Shown here one piece after another: positions 21,428-33,399 of a stretch of DNA of 64,000 nucleotides. Position 1 is the stretch's first letter. Each line of letters opens with the position of its first letter. Source of the DNA: Muscardinus avellanarius (taxonomy: Eukaryota > Chordata > Mammalia > Rodentia > Gliridae); contig OY726565.1 in NCBI GenBank assembly GCA_963383645.1, positions 28,482,966 through 28,546,965 on the forward strand. The letters are read 5' to 3'. A program made the position numbers and the translations under genes. Under the pieces are notes generated by a model. That model worked only from the letters and a program-made list of their open reading frames with translations. It was not told the DNA's origin and ran no database searches.

Positions 21428-22874
21428 AACATTCAGGAATATTTGAAAACTAGATTGATGATGACATGTGATGCCCTGTGAGTGGTAGTCAGTAGCTTAG
21501 TCTGTTCTCCCAAGAGACAAAATCAGAAAAGGTGATTCACTTCTGTACACTTGTGTCCCCATTCTGAGTTAAGTAAAAAGCCATTTCTAGATCTTAATTT
21601 CATTTCCTTAATATGCATTTTGCTGATAGAATTTTCTGAATTACAAAGAATTATAACTTAAGCTTTCTGACTGATGTGTTTCTTTGCAATTTACAAAGCA
21701 GTTTACGTCACAAATTCTTTTCCTGCAGGGACGATGTGAGGAGGCATGCTGGCTTGCTAGCCCGGCCCGTGCCACTTGAAGTGCGCACACAAAACAGGAG
21801 CCAAAATAGCTAGAGATCGATTGTGTTGATGTGCTGAATTGGAGCAATGGTTCCAACTTTGTATGTGTAATTAGCCACAGCTCTTCAAGAATTGGTACGA
21901 ATGTCACAGGGTTTGTGATGTTGGCATTTCAGTTTCACAGAAATGCTGGTTGATGGCATAACACTAGAAAAAACTAATAGTTACAGCAGACAGTTTGTAG
22001 ATTAGACAAAGGCCACAGTGTTTTAATGAACAGGGCTGTTAATTAATGAAGAAACAACTAGAACATGCAGTTTAGGCATTGTGCATCTGTACCCAAAATA
22101 ATCAATCAATCTCTACCTAAGACCACTTTAAGTGCTTTTAAAAAGAAATGATGGCAAGCAGGAAATTTAAATCTTGAACGATACAGCAAAGTCATATCTA
22201 TTAATAGGACAGTGTCACTGCTCTGTGGTGTGACTTATAAAGAGGCTTCTTTAATATCTGGAAATGAGAATTAATGTTAGATTAGGGGTCTAGATAGATA
22301 CATCAAATTCAGAACCAGTTCTATCATCACCACCCTTGGGTTTCATGATTTCTGTATGCATGTCCGTAGTCTTTAAGAATAGGAAGGATGTTCTGTGTTT
22401 TACCAAAATTATGTGACGATCAAGAAGGAAGCACTATAACTCCTTCAAGACTGATGATAAGAATAATAAACCTTCGGTGTTGAAGAGTCAAAGCTAAAGC
22501 TGCTGGTGGGTTCAGTAAAGAGGGATCGAGCCAGCAGTAATAGTGCCAGTTTCACATTATGGCTCTCCTCCAAGGTGATAGAGTACTGTAAATATTACTC
22601 ATTAATCTCTTCAGTGGCCATTTAAGAAAATAGTATGCAAATAAGCCCAACTAGCATCAAGTGAGAGGAGGAACTGATGTAAGGTGTAGCAGCAAAAGTA
22701 CCAAAGCCTGCCTGATGCTGGGATGAAGAGCCACCTCTCATCTACAGTGCTCCAACTGATCAAAGCAGATTTTTAACACATTTGAAAATAAGAAGACCCA
22801 CCTAAAGGGTGACTGAGAGAGCACCACAAAACGTACACACAATAAGATCAGATCCAGCATGTGGACTTGAAGAA

Positions 22875-22878
<4 letters not shown>
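21428..22878. other. Repeat-poor intron 2 block
   Basis: About 1.45 kb without a recognisable young repeat. It includes stretches such as ACAGTGTTTTAATGAACAGG and CTGTTAATTAATGAAG. No coding or RNA feature is seen. Confidence 0.4.

Positions 22879-22912
<34 letters not shown>
22879..22912. repeat. (CA)n microsatellite
   Basis: About 17 uninterrupted CA units. Confidence 0.97.
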
Positions 22913-22915
<3 letters not shown>

Positions 22916-22929
22916 TGATCATATCGCTG

Positions 22930-23620
22930 GAAACTTTTTTTATTGAAATTTTTATTGAGATAATTGTATATTCACATAGATTTGTATGAAATAATAGAAC
23001 AACCTTGTGTACACTTTACCCAGTTTCCCCAAATGGTAAGATTTTGTAAAACTATAGTATATCACAACCAGAATAAAAATATTGAAGTCTAGCCGGGTGT
23101 GGTGGTGCACGCTTGTAATCCCCGCGCTTGGGAGGCGGAGACAGGAGGATGGCACAGGTTCAAAGCCAGCCGCGCTGGCATAAGAGACCCTGTTTCCAGA
23201 TAAAAATATAAAAATAGGTCTGGGAGTGTAGCCCAGGGGTGGAAGGGCTTCCAGGAACCCCAGTACCACCAAAATATATATATATATATTGAAGTCTAGA
23301 CACTAGTCCTTTGTCAGATAAGCAGTTTGCACATTTTTCTCCCAGTCTCTAGTTTGTTTTTTCATCCTCTGTGTGTTGGCTTTCATGGAGCAACAGTTTA
23401 AATTTTGATGGGTCCATTCTATCAGATTATTTTAATTATGTGTGGTTTTGATGACAAATCTAAGAACTCTTTCTTTAGCCCAAGTCCCCCAAATCTTTCC
23501 AATAGTTTTCACTAAAATCATATTGTTTTGTTTCATATTTAAGCCCACAAGTCTTTTGAATTGATGTTTGTACAAGGTATGAGATATAGACTGAAGGGAC
23601 TTTATTGTTCTATTTGGGTT
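22930..23620 (-). mobile_element. Ancient mammalian-wide L1 remnant
   Basis: 22930-23092 resembles the old L1 segment with TATTCACATAGATTTGTATG and TACACTTTACCCAGTTTCCCC. 23286-23600 matches L1 ORF2-type sequence read in reverse (CTAGTCCTTTGTCAGATAAG, TTTCTCCCAGTCTCTAG, CAAATCTAAGAACTCTTTC). A younger SINE sits between them. Confidence 0.7.
23093..23285 (+). mobile_element. Young GC-rich B1-dID SINE with target duplication
   Basis: ATATTGAAGTCTAG is repeated at 23079-23092 and 23286-23299. The tail has become (AT)n. It splits the ancient L1 remnant. Confidence 0.93.
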
Positions 23621-23639
23621 TTGTTGGGGTTTGGGGGGT

Positions 23640-23826
23640 TTTTTGTGGTACTGGGGTTCCTGGAAGCCCTTCTACCTCCGGGCTACACTCCCAGACCTAT
23701 TTTTACATTTTTATTTGGAAACAGGGTCTCCTAAGCCAGCGCGCGCAGCTGGCTTCGAACCTGCGCGATCCTCCTGTCTCTGCCTCCCAGGCGCGGGGAT
23801 TACAAGCGTGCGCCACCACGCCCAGC
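23640..23826 (-). mobile_element. Young GC-rich B1-dID SINE
   Basis: On + it runs from GTGGTACTGGGGTTCCTGG to GCGTGCGCCACCACGCCC. The linker is TATTTTTACATTTTTATTTGG. It is almost identical to the copies at 10868 and 43641. Confidence 0.93.
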
Positions 23827-25012
23827 AGGTTTTGTTTTTTAACTATGGTGTCTAATTACTCCAGCAATTATTGGAAGGCTGTTCCAGGAGTTCTGAGAAG
23901 AGAAGATTATGAAGTCCCCAAATATAGTCCTAGATTTCTGTATTTCTCCTTTCAGCTCTACCAGTTTTTGCTTCATGGAAGGAAAAGAAGCATGTTGACA
24001 TTTTTCTCCTAATCTCTTATTAAAACAAACAGAACAAAAACCCAGCAGCAAGCAATATTTCTGAACAATGGGCCTCAAAAAAAGAATGTGCAGATGTAAT
24101 TTATCCTGCCACGCTGCAATGTAGAAATAATACAGTGACCTTGGCATACTTTTCTTAAGAACAGTGTTCACATTTCATGGTGTCATCTGTTTTTATGAAA
24201 AAGAAAAATCCCTACATGTTAACACCGAGGGGCTCTGGCCACATTTCAGGTCTCCTTCCTAACACAACCTCTCACAACTGTGGTAGCAAACTCCCTGGGA
24301 TGAGTAGGAGTTGAGGGCAGGAAAGGGGGAAAACAGAGCTGCCACTGAACTCAGGTGGGGCACAGGCACAACAATCTGGGCATTTTAGGTCTTAGCATGT
24401 TTCTATAAATGGGAAGATGTGCTGGATTAAGACAAATGATCTGACACTTTTGAAACCTAAGTAAATGAATAGACTCAATTATTCACATGTACATTCAAAA
24501 GCAAAACAAAACCTGCAGATCATCCATGAGGAAGCATATTGATCATGGCTTTGGTTGTCTGTGCATAATGTCTTCAGAGATTTGTTCTGCACATGGCTTT
24601 AAGTCACCATGAGTCAGCAGTGAGATTTGGGAGATTCATTTCCCGTCGCAAGAAATATTTGTGGACTGCTTATTGCAAAATAGCAGAAGGAGAGAATGAC
24701 ATGTCTCTACTAGGCATTTCAAAAGTGCAGCATATCATCACAGGCTCTAACTAAAGAAACAGACATTTGCCTGAAACTTGCAACAAAAATGCCATTTTTA
24801 TAAATTCGGTAACAGCTTTTATCTTGGGAGTGAGGTGAGAGAGGGGGAAGTAGATTGGAAGCTTATATAATGCTCTACATTGCTGTGATGTTCACAAGTT
24901 TTAATAGAGACTGTGTGCCACCTTTACAATTAAGCCACTATAAAAATTAATTTATAAATGTTGTCTATGTTATAAATGCCGAATCAATCCCTGTTTTAAA
25001 AAATGGAAAGAG
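23827..25012. other. Intron 2 sequence, no recognisable element
   Basis: Mixed composition. Short frames only. Confidence 0.4.
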
Positions 25013-25231
25013 TAGCCGTGCGTGGTGGCGCACGCTTGTAATCCCAGCATTCGGGAGGCTGAGACTGGAGGATCACGGTTCACCGACAGCCTCAGCTACT
25101 TAGTGAGGCCCTCTGCAACTCAGTGAGACCCTGTCTCAAAATAAAGAATAAAAAATAGGGCATGGGGTATAGCTCGGAGGTCGAATGCTGCTGGGTTCCA
25201 TCCCCAGACCCTCAAAAAAAAAAAAAAAAAC
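25013..25231 (+). mobile_element. B1-dID SINE (CGGTTC-type subfamily)
   Basis: It carries the subfamily marks GAGGATCACGGTTCACCGAC and CAGCTACTTAGTGAGGCC, an ID half GGGGTATAGCTCGGAGG, and an A17-class tail. Confidence 0.88.
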
Positions 25232-26066
25232 TAATTTTGGTAAACTTAGTACTTGTTCCTCACAAGTATGAATGACTGTGCCAGTCTTGCTCCAGAGATA
25301 CTTTTCTTTTACAAATACCATTTGATGACTGACTGTATAACCAGCCACTTTAGCTGCCTTTCCCCAGGGTTACTCACAACTCTTTCTAAATAATCTCAGT
25401 CATTTTGCTGGCACAGGTGTTGTTTTCCAAGCTGCTGTCACCAAAGGGCAGCATAATGCTTCATAACAAGCTTGAGATTCAGAGATCCAGGACCTCAGTT
25501 CTGGCAGTGGATATATGTGCCATACACACGGTAATGTTGGTTTTAAAAATTATCATTTCCTAAGGAGATGTTGACCCTGTAACCAAATAATTCGGTACAC
25601 TCCTTTGTCTCTGAGAACAACTCCTAAAAGCTTAGAGATTTTGTTACTCCTTGAAGCAAAATAAAGCTCTGTTTCCTGTAGAATTTGTGATTATATTTAA
25701 GAGTGTACTTTTTCAACTCAGATATTTCATGTTACTGAATAGCTGGAATCATCTACGCTATTACACTACAGAGGAGATAGAACCATTATTTGGCCTGTAC
25801 ATTTAGAATTAAAAATAAATCTTAAATATGCAAAATGTTAGTGATATAAACAGGAATAGCAGCCTATGATAGGAAATGCAGATAATATGAGGATTTGATG
25901 TCCTCTGGGTGTAGTTTGATTTGGAGAAGAGAGGTCCTTGACTTCAGATGTTAACAACTAGCTGTGTTGAGCCCGAGTGCCTACATGCCCGGTCATACCC
26001 ACTGAGCTTTTCCCTGAGGCTTGCTCCATGGTGCTTCTCTCTTACGCATCTTATCTGATGTTTCAG
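25232..26066 (+). other. End of KCNQ5 intron 2, no repeat recognised
   Basis: It leads into the exon 3 acceptor. The last about 60 bp are pyrimidine-rich in patches (GCTTCTCTCTTACGC) and end TGATGTTTCAG. Confidence 0.5.
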
Positions 26067-26193
26067 GAGTTCGTGATGATCGTCGTCTTTGGTTTGGAGT
26101 TCATCATCCGCATCTGGTCAGCTGGCTGCTGTTGCCGGTACAGAGGATGGCAAGGAAGACTGAGGTTTGCCCGAAAGCCCTTCTGTGTTATAG
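26067..26193 (+). CDS. KCNQ5: KCNQ5 (Kv7.5) exon 3: end of S2 and S2-S3 linker
   Basis: Kv7.5 is a plasma-membrane voltage-gated K+ channel subunit that contributes to the neuronal M-current and to smooth-muscle K+ currents. This 127-bp exon follows TTTCAG and is followed by GTGAAT. It reads [17 protein letters not shown], then [20 protein letters not shown], then PFCVI, with one base left over (phase 1). The two glutamates align with the conserved acidic S2 residues of the voltage sensor. The basic, Arg-rich S2-S3 linker is the region implicated in PIP2 binding in this family. Paralogue choice: [12 protein letters not shown] with GWQGRLRF fits KCNQ5 better than KCNQ4 (EYIVRVW) or KCNQ2/3, as I remember them. 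If the intron were retained, an in-frame stop follows after about 18 codons. No disabling change is seen. Confidence 0.97.
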
Positions 26194-26249
26194 GTGAATA
26201 TCAAAGTCCCAGATATCTGGACTTCTGTCTCTTGCATCAAAACCTTTGA

Positions 26250-26405
26250 TTAATATTAAAAGCTAGCATCCATGGAATACTTAACCATGGATGGACATTT
26301 TTGTTATCCTCAAATTTGCAGATGAAGAAACTGAGACCAGTGGTAGATCTGGGCTTAGAGCCAAGGGCTCCTATTCTCTCTAGAACATCTGTTTACATCA
26401 ACTAA
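26250..26405 (+). mobile_element. MIR SINE just after exon 3
   Basis: CATCCATGGAATACTTAACCATG, then TTGTTATCCTCAAATTTGCAG, then ATGAAGAAACTGAGACCAG, then GATCTGGGCTTAGAGCC. This follows the MIR order, including the diagnostic GAAACTGAG segment. Confidence 0.75.
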
Positions 26406-26996
26406 GTTATACTGAAATAGATGGTTTTTCAATGTTGTCTGGAATTAGAGAAACATTGACTTCAGTAAGTATTTTTTTAAATTAGGTCTGCAATAGGACA
26501 TTGATTATCTTCTTGATTAGCTGGAATCGATAGCAAGGTATTATTCCTAAAATTGCCTATCAATCATCATGCTTCAGGAATAATTGCAAGTATGGTTTAC
26601 TTTATGCATTGGTAATTTCAGACTTGGAAAAGTATTCTACACTCTGAAATATGGTTCTCCACCACCACCCCTAGAGTCTCCCCTCTGCAACTCCCCAGCT
26701 GCTGTGGTTCCAGAGGGACTCCATTCTGCTGGCTTCCAGCTTGAAAGTCTACGTCTCAGGAAAGATGCCATAGAGCGTTCTGAACTTAATGTCTGGCATC
26801 TCCTAGTTGTATATCTTAAAGCGTATCATAAAATTGAAAATGCTCTCACTGCACAGCTAAATTTGGTTTCCTTGCTGTTTTGTCTTTCTCCTGTCTTAGG
26901 CAGCCATTGAAAGCCAATTCTGCAAGTTCTTGGTGAGGCTATCTTACTTCATTCCCAAGCTGAGAAAGTGGAGGGGTTTTGTTTTTTTCTTCTGGT
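26406..26996. other. Intron 3 sequence, nothing recognised
   Basis: The frame at 26584-26910 has no domain or splice support. Confidence 0.4.
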
Positions 26997-27227
26997 TTGT
27001 TTGTTTGTTTGTTTGTTTGTTTGGGGCTTTTATATATACTGGAGAATTTAACCTAGGGGCATTTTACCTTTGAGCTACACCCCAGCCCTTTTTTATTTTT
27101 TATTTTGAAGAAAAATCTAAGTTGCTGAAGGCCTCACTAGGTTGCTGCAACTGGCCTTGAAGGTGGACTCTTCCTGTCTCAGCCTCCCAAGTACTGGGAT
27201 TACAGGTGTATTCCACCATTCCTAGCT
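26997..27227 (-). mobile_element. B1-dID SINE with (TTTG)n tail
   Basis: (TTTG)n at 26997-27022 is the reversed tail. It is followed by the ID half (TTTGAGCTACACCCCAGCCC) and the B1 half ending ATTCCACCATTCCTAGC. Confidence 0.88.
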
Positions 27228-28140
27228 GAGAGAGTAGAGTTTTAATGCATAAGGTAGACAATCTTATTCATCCTCAATAGATTTTCCATTTTGTTTTCAG
27301 AGTCAGGATTATTGAGGAATCCTGTTAGTTTCCTCCCTTACTCATATTCCCTGTGGTGGAGGCAGAATGGATTCAAGAGGAAAAGCATCTTCCCATCATG
27401 GGCACTCGTAGGAGGAGCCCTTTATTCCATGCTTGTCTAACAGTATACACATTTCAAGAGAATTCAAACATAATTGATGGAAAGGTGAAAGCACAATAGT
27501 AAATATAGAGAAATTATAAGTTGACCTCAAAATACCTTATTCTGCCTTCAATGCAGTCCATTTGTCCAACTGTCTCCCATCTCCAAGAATAAGCTTTACT
27601 TCTTTTGAGAAGCCATCATGCTAAGATGTGGAGGAAAGCGGGCAGAAGGTCCCAGCCTTGCAAGTTCATTCAGCATAGTAATAAAGGCTTTTGATTTTTT
27701 TCCCCTGGAGAATTGGAGAAATTTTTTTTTTCTCTTTCGAATTCCCTGCTCAGGGAACATTGGGAAGGACTGTAACTTGATGTAAAACTACTGCACACCA
27801 AGTACTCTCTGTCCCACAAGGGGCCCAAACAAAACAATTCACAAGGCAGATGGTTGGCCAAGATTCACTCAACTTCTACAGGATAAGGTCGGTTCATGGA
27901 TGACTGCAGGAATGTTCCATTCCAGATTTTAAAACCAATTAAAGGTTGGTTTTGTTCCAGTTCCAGAGGCAATGCCAATGTATTTCTGGCCTCCAAGCTA
28001 AAAAGAAAGTTTTTTTCCCAGATGCCTGCTGCCTTTTGATAGCTGTTTTCAGCAACGGATACATCAGCACATGGTAGTCCTTTAATCTTTTTCTTCTTGT
28101 CTCAGATCCTTGAGGATCTTGTTCTAAAAATGATGTTATC
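27228..28140. other. Intron 3 sequence, nothing recognised
   Basis: No clear element. Short frames only. Confidence 0.4.
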
Positions 28141-28403
28141 TAGTCGGGTGTGGTGGTGCATACCTGTAATCTCAATACTTGGAAGGCTGAGACAGGAGAA
28201 TTGGATCACAGGTTTGAAACCAGCCACAGCAATTTAGTTAGTGAGACTCTCAGCTACCTAAAGGAGATTCTCTTTCAAAAAATAAAAATAAAAAATAGTT
28301 GGGGATGTAGGTAGAATGCGCCTGGGTTCAATTTCTATTACCAGACACACACACAGACACCCACACACAGATACACATACACAGACACACACACAGATAC
28401 GCG

Positions 28404-28450
<47 letters not shown>
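28141..28450 (+). mobile_element. B1-dID SINE with long (CA)n expansion
   Basis: SINE body 28141-28343 (GTCGGGTGTGGTGGTGCATAC to TCAATTTCTATTACCAG). It is followed by about 107 bp of CA-rich microsatellite with ACAGACAC and GATACGCGCATAC interruptions, then pure CA to 28450. Confidence 0.88.
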
Positions 28451-28451
<1 letters not shown>

Positions 28452-28453
<2 letters not shown>

Positions 28454-30462
28454 TGTTATCTGTAATCTTACCTGTTTTTGTAACTATCAATAGCAACCTT
28501 ACAAATTTGGTATCGTAAGGTTTAGGCATAATTGCAGTTTCCTTAGGTCTTCAGGCCTTTTCTTCTTCTGGCTATTTTACATCTAGTAAATTCATTGCTT
28601 TGGAAGAAAATTCCACAAGCTAATATATAATGAATTCTCATTTGGACAAAGGCCAGCTATGTACTTACAATTGAAATAACCATCCTTTTTGGGGGCATTT
28701 TATTAAATGTCCAAGCAACAGTTTGATCTTTCTTCCAGCTAAATTGATATAATAGTGAAATATATTCAAATGTGTCTTATCAATATGAGATCAGTAAAAT
28801 TTCACCTACACAGATGAATCAAATGTTACCTGTTTGAAGGCAGCAAGTTGTACTAGAGGACTGTGGGGACCCTTCCAGGGTGGTCCATAAAAATGTTTAA
28901 TAAATTGGTGGAAATGGTAATGTAAATCCTATAATTCCCTTGTTCAACCAAATTTATACTTGCAAAATGATTTTAAAAAAGAGCAACATATCTCTCTCCT
29001 CTGTCTGTGATAGCTGAGTGGGAGTTTGGAAATATAGCTAAAACTTAAGACTTCATCTATTTGTAAGATTTGATTATTCTGAACATGCCAAATATACACC
29101 CAAATATTTTTTGAAGTCTTGAGCATTCAAGAAAAGAACATAGAAAATATTGTGGTGGCTGTTATGCCTTCCATGTGGGAAATGCTTTCTGTAAGCACAC
29201 CGATGTTATCCCTTCTGATTGGAAACAGACTCGAGCTGCTACAGGGATCAGCTAGAAAGCCTCGTTCATCTTTGTTCTCTGTTGGCCAATTGATAATATT
29301 TGGACCCAACCTGGTAGAGGCCCCGTGCTAACCCTGAAAACTTTGGTACTTCTTCCTGTGAATTATTTACCCTTTTTACCCCAAACTCCAGCCAGAATGA
29401 GAGGCATCGCAGAAGCTCACTTATTTTCTTAAAAAGTTATAAAATCATTGTATATATATGCTTGGAAAACATTTTAAACACCTCTAACCTAAGGAGGAAA
29501 GATGTAGTTAATTTTTTTAATTAGGAGTTTTCTTTCAATACTACAGTGATTTATTTCTGTTTGGTTTGAGCATTTGCTTTGAAAATTGGTAAAATCTTAT
29601 CTAGAATTATAAAATTCTTCCTTATACCTCTATGTTCAATGTGCATACCCCCTACGATGCTGTCACAATAACATTTCTACAGCTGTGGGCGACAAGCACT
29701 GCACTACTCACTTGGAGAGTCAAATATCCTTCAGGATGACTGAACTGCCCTTCATTTGCCTGGATGGCTGCTTTGTGATTTTCCTACATCCACACACAGG
29801 TCGCTCACCCAGTAAGAGCAGTATTGGGAATGTGTGAATGATCTCAAAGCTGACTTCAGAGTCCTTTTTTCCAGCTCCCCTTAATAACCTACCCAAAAAT
29901 TACAAATAAAACCAAAGACTGATACTTAGATCACAATAATGAGCCTGGTCTTTCCAAGAATCGACAGATTACTTCTAAAAGGCTTTTTGGGGATTCCTTG
30001 ATGAGTTCTTCTAAAGACAGATACAACAGGGCCATAGTTGTTCAGTTTTGTAACATGTCTCACTGAAACAGAAAATACCAGCCTGTTATTATTCTGCGAT
30101 CTGTATTCAGTGTCTGATGTAAGTTGATTTCTTTTTAGCACTGTTAACATTTTCCCTTCAGTGTAATATTTCCACATGAGGATGAAAGAGGCGAGCCATG
30201 GCACAGATGTTTCCTGCAAATTGCACATATATGTCTTTGATTTGGGACAAAAGTTCCTCAATGCCAACAAGTATAATTTTTTATATTCTTACTTAGCTAA
30301 AAGAAAATTGAAATCTTTATCACCACATAGCCAAGGCTACTTTAATATATCTGAGATTTTATCTTATTAAAAGGCAACTTAAGTTGCTAATGTGTTCACG
30401 ATTTAGGTCAGAGATGCCAACCTGCTGCTTCTTTGCTTTCTTCATCTTCTGTTTGAAAGAGA
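28452..30462. other. 2-kb repeat-poor intron 3 block
   Basis: The longest stretch in intron 3 without a recognisable young SINE or L1. No coding match, RNA gene or CpG-rich region is seen. It could hold old repeats too diverged to recognise. Confidence 0.4.
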
Positions 30463-30510
<48 letters not shown>

Positions 30511-30721
30511 GGGTGGTACTGGGTGGTACTGGGTATACAACCTAGGGACACTCTACTTCCAGCTCTACTCCCAGCCCCATTTTATTTTTTTACTTTGAGA
30601 CAGAATCTCACTAAGTTGTTGAGGGACTCACGAAGTGGCTGAGGTTGACCTTGAACCTGCAATCCTTCTGTCTCAGCCGACCAAGTACTGGATTACAGCC
30701 ATGTGCCACCACGCCCAGCTG
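30463..30721 (-). mobile_element. B1-dID SINE with (TG)n and a duplicated GGTACTGGGT unit
   Basis: (TG)n at 30463-30506 precedes three tandem copies of the TACTGGGTGG-type unit at the ID end. The linker and B1 half follow, ending CATGTGCCACCACGCCCAGC. Confidence 0.85.
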
Positions 30722-30949
30722 AAAACTCCTCTCAAACTGCATCGTGCTCTACATCTTAGAATCGTATTTCCCCTTATAGAAACTCTACTCTCCCAGGTCA
30801 TTTCCTGTCAGCTGCACTCTTTTGCAACATCTCTTGAATCCCAAGTGTTCAAACTCATTCCTTCCTATGATAAACTGGACAATCCAAGGACAATTAAAAC
30901 CTGTTTGGCTAATCATAAAACATTAAGTCATTTAAATCCTTTTGGCTAC

Positions 30950-31330
30950 TAGTAACTATTATTTAATGAGAACTACTATGTGATAACTACTGCTCTAAAC
31001 ACTTTACAAATATTGTCTTATTTAACCCTACATAAATACTGCAATGTCCCATTCTAGAGAGGAGAAAGAAAGACAAGGCTTAAGAAATTTATACAAAAGC
31101 AATGTTCATACACGATGGTATTACCATTCAACTCGCTAACACGTACAGGGAGTGTGGTGGGATCCAGAAGTAACCCACACACATTTGCACACATGTGTTT
31201 GTATCACACTGAATTTCACTATGAGGTATAATTACAGTATATAAATAAAAGTACATTTTTTAAAAAGAAACTTGCCCAAAGTTAGAAAGATGAAAGCCAA
31301 GAGAACCAGGAAGTTACTCTTGTGATTTCA
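30950..31330 (+). mobile_element. MIR SINE split by an L1 3' end
   Basis: 30950-31090 matches the MIR body (GAGAACTACTATGTGATAACTAC, CTCTAAACACTTTACAAATATTG, TAGAGAGGAGAAAG). The MIR-like continuation AACTTGCCCAAAGTTAGAAAG appears only at 31267. The intervening 31105-31262 resembles an L1 3' UTR tail (TTGTATCACACTGAATTTCAC, AATAAAAGTACATTTTTT). Confidence 0.6.
31105..31262 (+). mobile_element. 5'-truncated L1 3' end within MIR
   Basis: GTACAGGGAGTGTGGTGGG to ATAAATAAAAGTACATTTTTT. It has the layout of the other + strand L1 3' ends in this window but is diverged. Confidence 0.5.
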
Positions 31331-32614
31331 CTCTAGAAAAATACCAAACCAACTATGAAAAAGTTTGCCTTTACTGTTTGATAGCAATTTAGAATTAAAT
31401 TTAATTAACTTTGTCTACTGTCACCAACTTATAAATAACATGGTATTTTATGTTTATTATTAGCAACTCAAGATTTTTAATAAGAAGCCATACTTAACAG
31501 AATGAAGTTAATAGCAATATCAGCCTTATGTATAGCAACTCCATCTACCTATTGCTGCTCTCTAACCCAAAGGGGAAGTTGGAGAAAAAATAGACTTACT
31601 TGTCCTGAACCAAATTGCATATACTCGTGAACAGTGTTATCATGAGGGTCCTTGAGTATTTTCTAATTGGAGACATCTTTAGGGGTAAATAATGCCACTT
31701 TCAGAAATGCTTTCAAATGTTTGTTAACTTTAATAGACTATGGGCAACTTAGGTCATTGGTGACCTGGTATACAAAACTTCAACTCATGAGGTAGCTTAA
31801 TTACCTGATAGGATTTGGCTATAGAGAGTTCCCTTAGAGGGAAGTAAATAATTAAAGATTATTTCCCATTCCTTCTATAAACTTTGGAAGAGTACTATGA
31901 TATATTTTACTAATATTTTGTCCTATCGCTTGTTATATAAGAAAATTCATACACAGATGAATACTTCTGTGCCAAACACAATCTCAATGCAAAGAATACA
32001 AAGATAAAATAAGGTCACTTCCTGTAAGAGTTCAAACGCCTGTGCCCTTGGAGAAGGGGAGCAACAAGAGAGAAAGACTAATTATGGTGAAACAGGGTGA
32101 AAGTGATAGAGGCTGAAGTAGTTATGGAGAGAATGTTCTAGACGATCATGACTCATTACCTAAGACAAAGGAGCAAAGATCCCTTCCAGATTCTGAGCTT
32201 CATAACCACCAAAAAATATACAGTTTCTATTAGGTGCACCTATGGTGGGAATGAAACAGAGAGAGTAGGGGCTACTTTACATCGGGTGGTCCAAGAAAGC
32301 CCTTCTGAGTAGTGAACACTGAGTTAACTTCAATATTAAAAAACCAACTATGAAAGGATGTAGGCACATATCTTTGCGGGCCAAGGAAGATATTTGTCAA
32401 GGTCCTTGACCCCTAATGAGTGGCTTGTACAAGGAGATGTGGCCACTAAGGCTGGAGACCGAGGAGCAGTGGGTGGAGTAATAAGAGGCGTGGAAGAGAC
32501 AGGCAGAGGTCGCCCTGAGGGCCTCTAGGCCCTGCTGCAAGACAACTTCTAGGGACAGGTCACCAGGCCAAGCTCCAGTAGGTTGTAGCAGGCTTGGTAT
32601 AAATATTTGGGTTA
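31331..32614. other. Intron 3 sequence, possibly ancient repeat at 31930-32570
   Basis: The part with GTGCCAAACACAATCTCAATGC and later GAAGATATTTGTCAAGG, AGAGGCGTGGAAGAGACAGG has the feel of an ancient mammalian repeat. I cannot name the family. Confidence 0.3.
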
Positions 32615-32615
32615 A

Positions 32616-32823
32616 AGCCGGATGTGGTAGCGCATGCTTATAATCCCAGCATTCGGGAGGCTGAGACTGGAGGATCGCTGTTCGCTGACAGCCTCAGCTA
32701 CTTAGTGAGGCTCTCAGCAACTCAGTGAGACCCTGTTTCAAAATAAAAGAATAAAAAATTGGGCAGGGGTGTATGCCCAAAAATCGGAGGTCAAATGCCT
32801 CTGGGTTCTATCCCCAGACCTGG

Positions 32824-32888
<65 letters not shown>
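32616..32888 (+). mobile_element. B1-dID SINE with long poly(A)-(AT)n tail
   Basis: CGGTTC-type relative (GGATCGCTGTTCGCTGACAG). ID half GGGGTGTATGCCC. It ends in about 38 A residues and then about 13 AT units to 32888. Confidence 0.9.
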
Positions 32889-32892
<4 letters not shown>

Positions 32893-33119
32893 GTTATTAC
32901 TTAGGTAACAAAAAGCATGACAATATTAGGCCCTGAGCTTTTTATTTATCTATGCCTGCTTGAACTTTATATCAGCAAAATATAAATCATTGCCCATTTT
33001 GAGAAATATAAGCATATGTTATAAGGGAATAAGTCCTCTGAATTTTCTGTGTATCTATATTTCTGCCCTTGGAAACATGGAGTTTCAAATTTTAAAAGAA
33101 AATGTTTTCTTTGTATTGG

Positions 33120-33395
33120 GTATTTTATCATGTATCATTATGATGATACATAACGGTGGATTCACCGTGGCATGTACGCACCATGAGCTGCTGAGTGCCC
33201 GGCCTCAGTACCTCCCAGCTCCCGCCCTCCTCAGCTCCCTCTGTCCCCATGAAGGCTTCCTTCACTCCCGTCTCTCCAGCTTCCACACTTGATGAGAGGA
33301 AGCATACAACCCTTGACTCTTGAGTCTGGCCTCTTTCTTTTAACCTGATGTTCTCCAGTTCCATCTATTTTCCTGCAAATGACATAATCCCATTT
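33120..33395 (-). mobile_element. 5'-truncated L1 3' end
   Basis: On +: TCATTATGATGATACATAACGG ... then TGATGTTCTCCAGTTCCATC and TTCCTGCAAATGACATAATCC. This is the reversed 3' UTR plus the end of ORF2, as in the copies at 50190 and 8285. Confidence 0.8.
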
Positions 33396-33399
33396 GAAA

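Noticed and set aside
1..26066. KCNQ5 exon 2 (S1-S2)
   Set aside because: No in-phase segment encoding the S1-S2 region ending before EFVMIV was seen. It should lie upstream of the window.
25977..26249. A 90-codon frame taken as the full KCNQ5 exon
   Set aside because: Only 26067-26193 matches the protein. The frame runs into intron on both sides, and AG/GT sites set the true limits.
28344..28450. Spaced direct repeats resembling a CRISPR array
   Set aside because: It is an imperfect CA microsatellite at a SINE tail in a mammalian genome.
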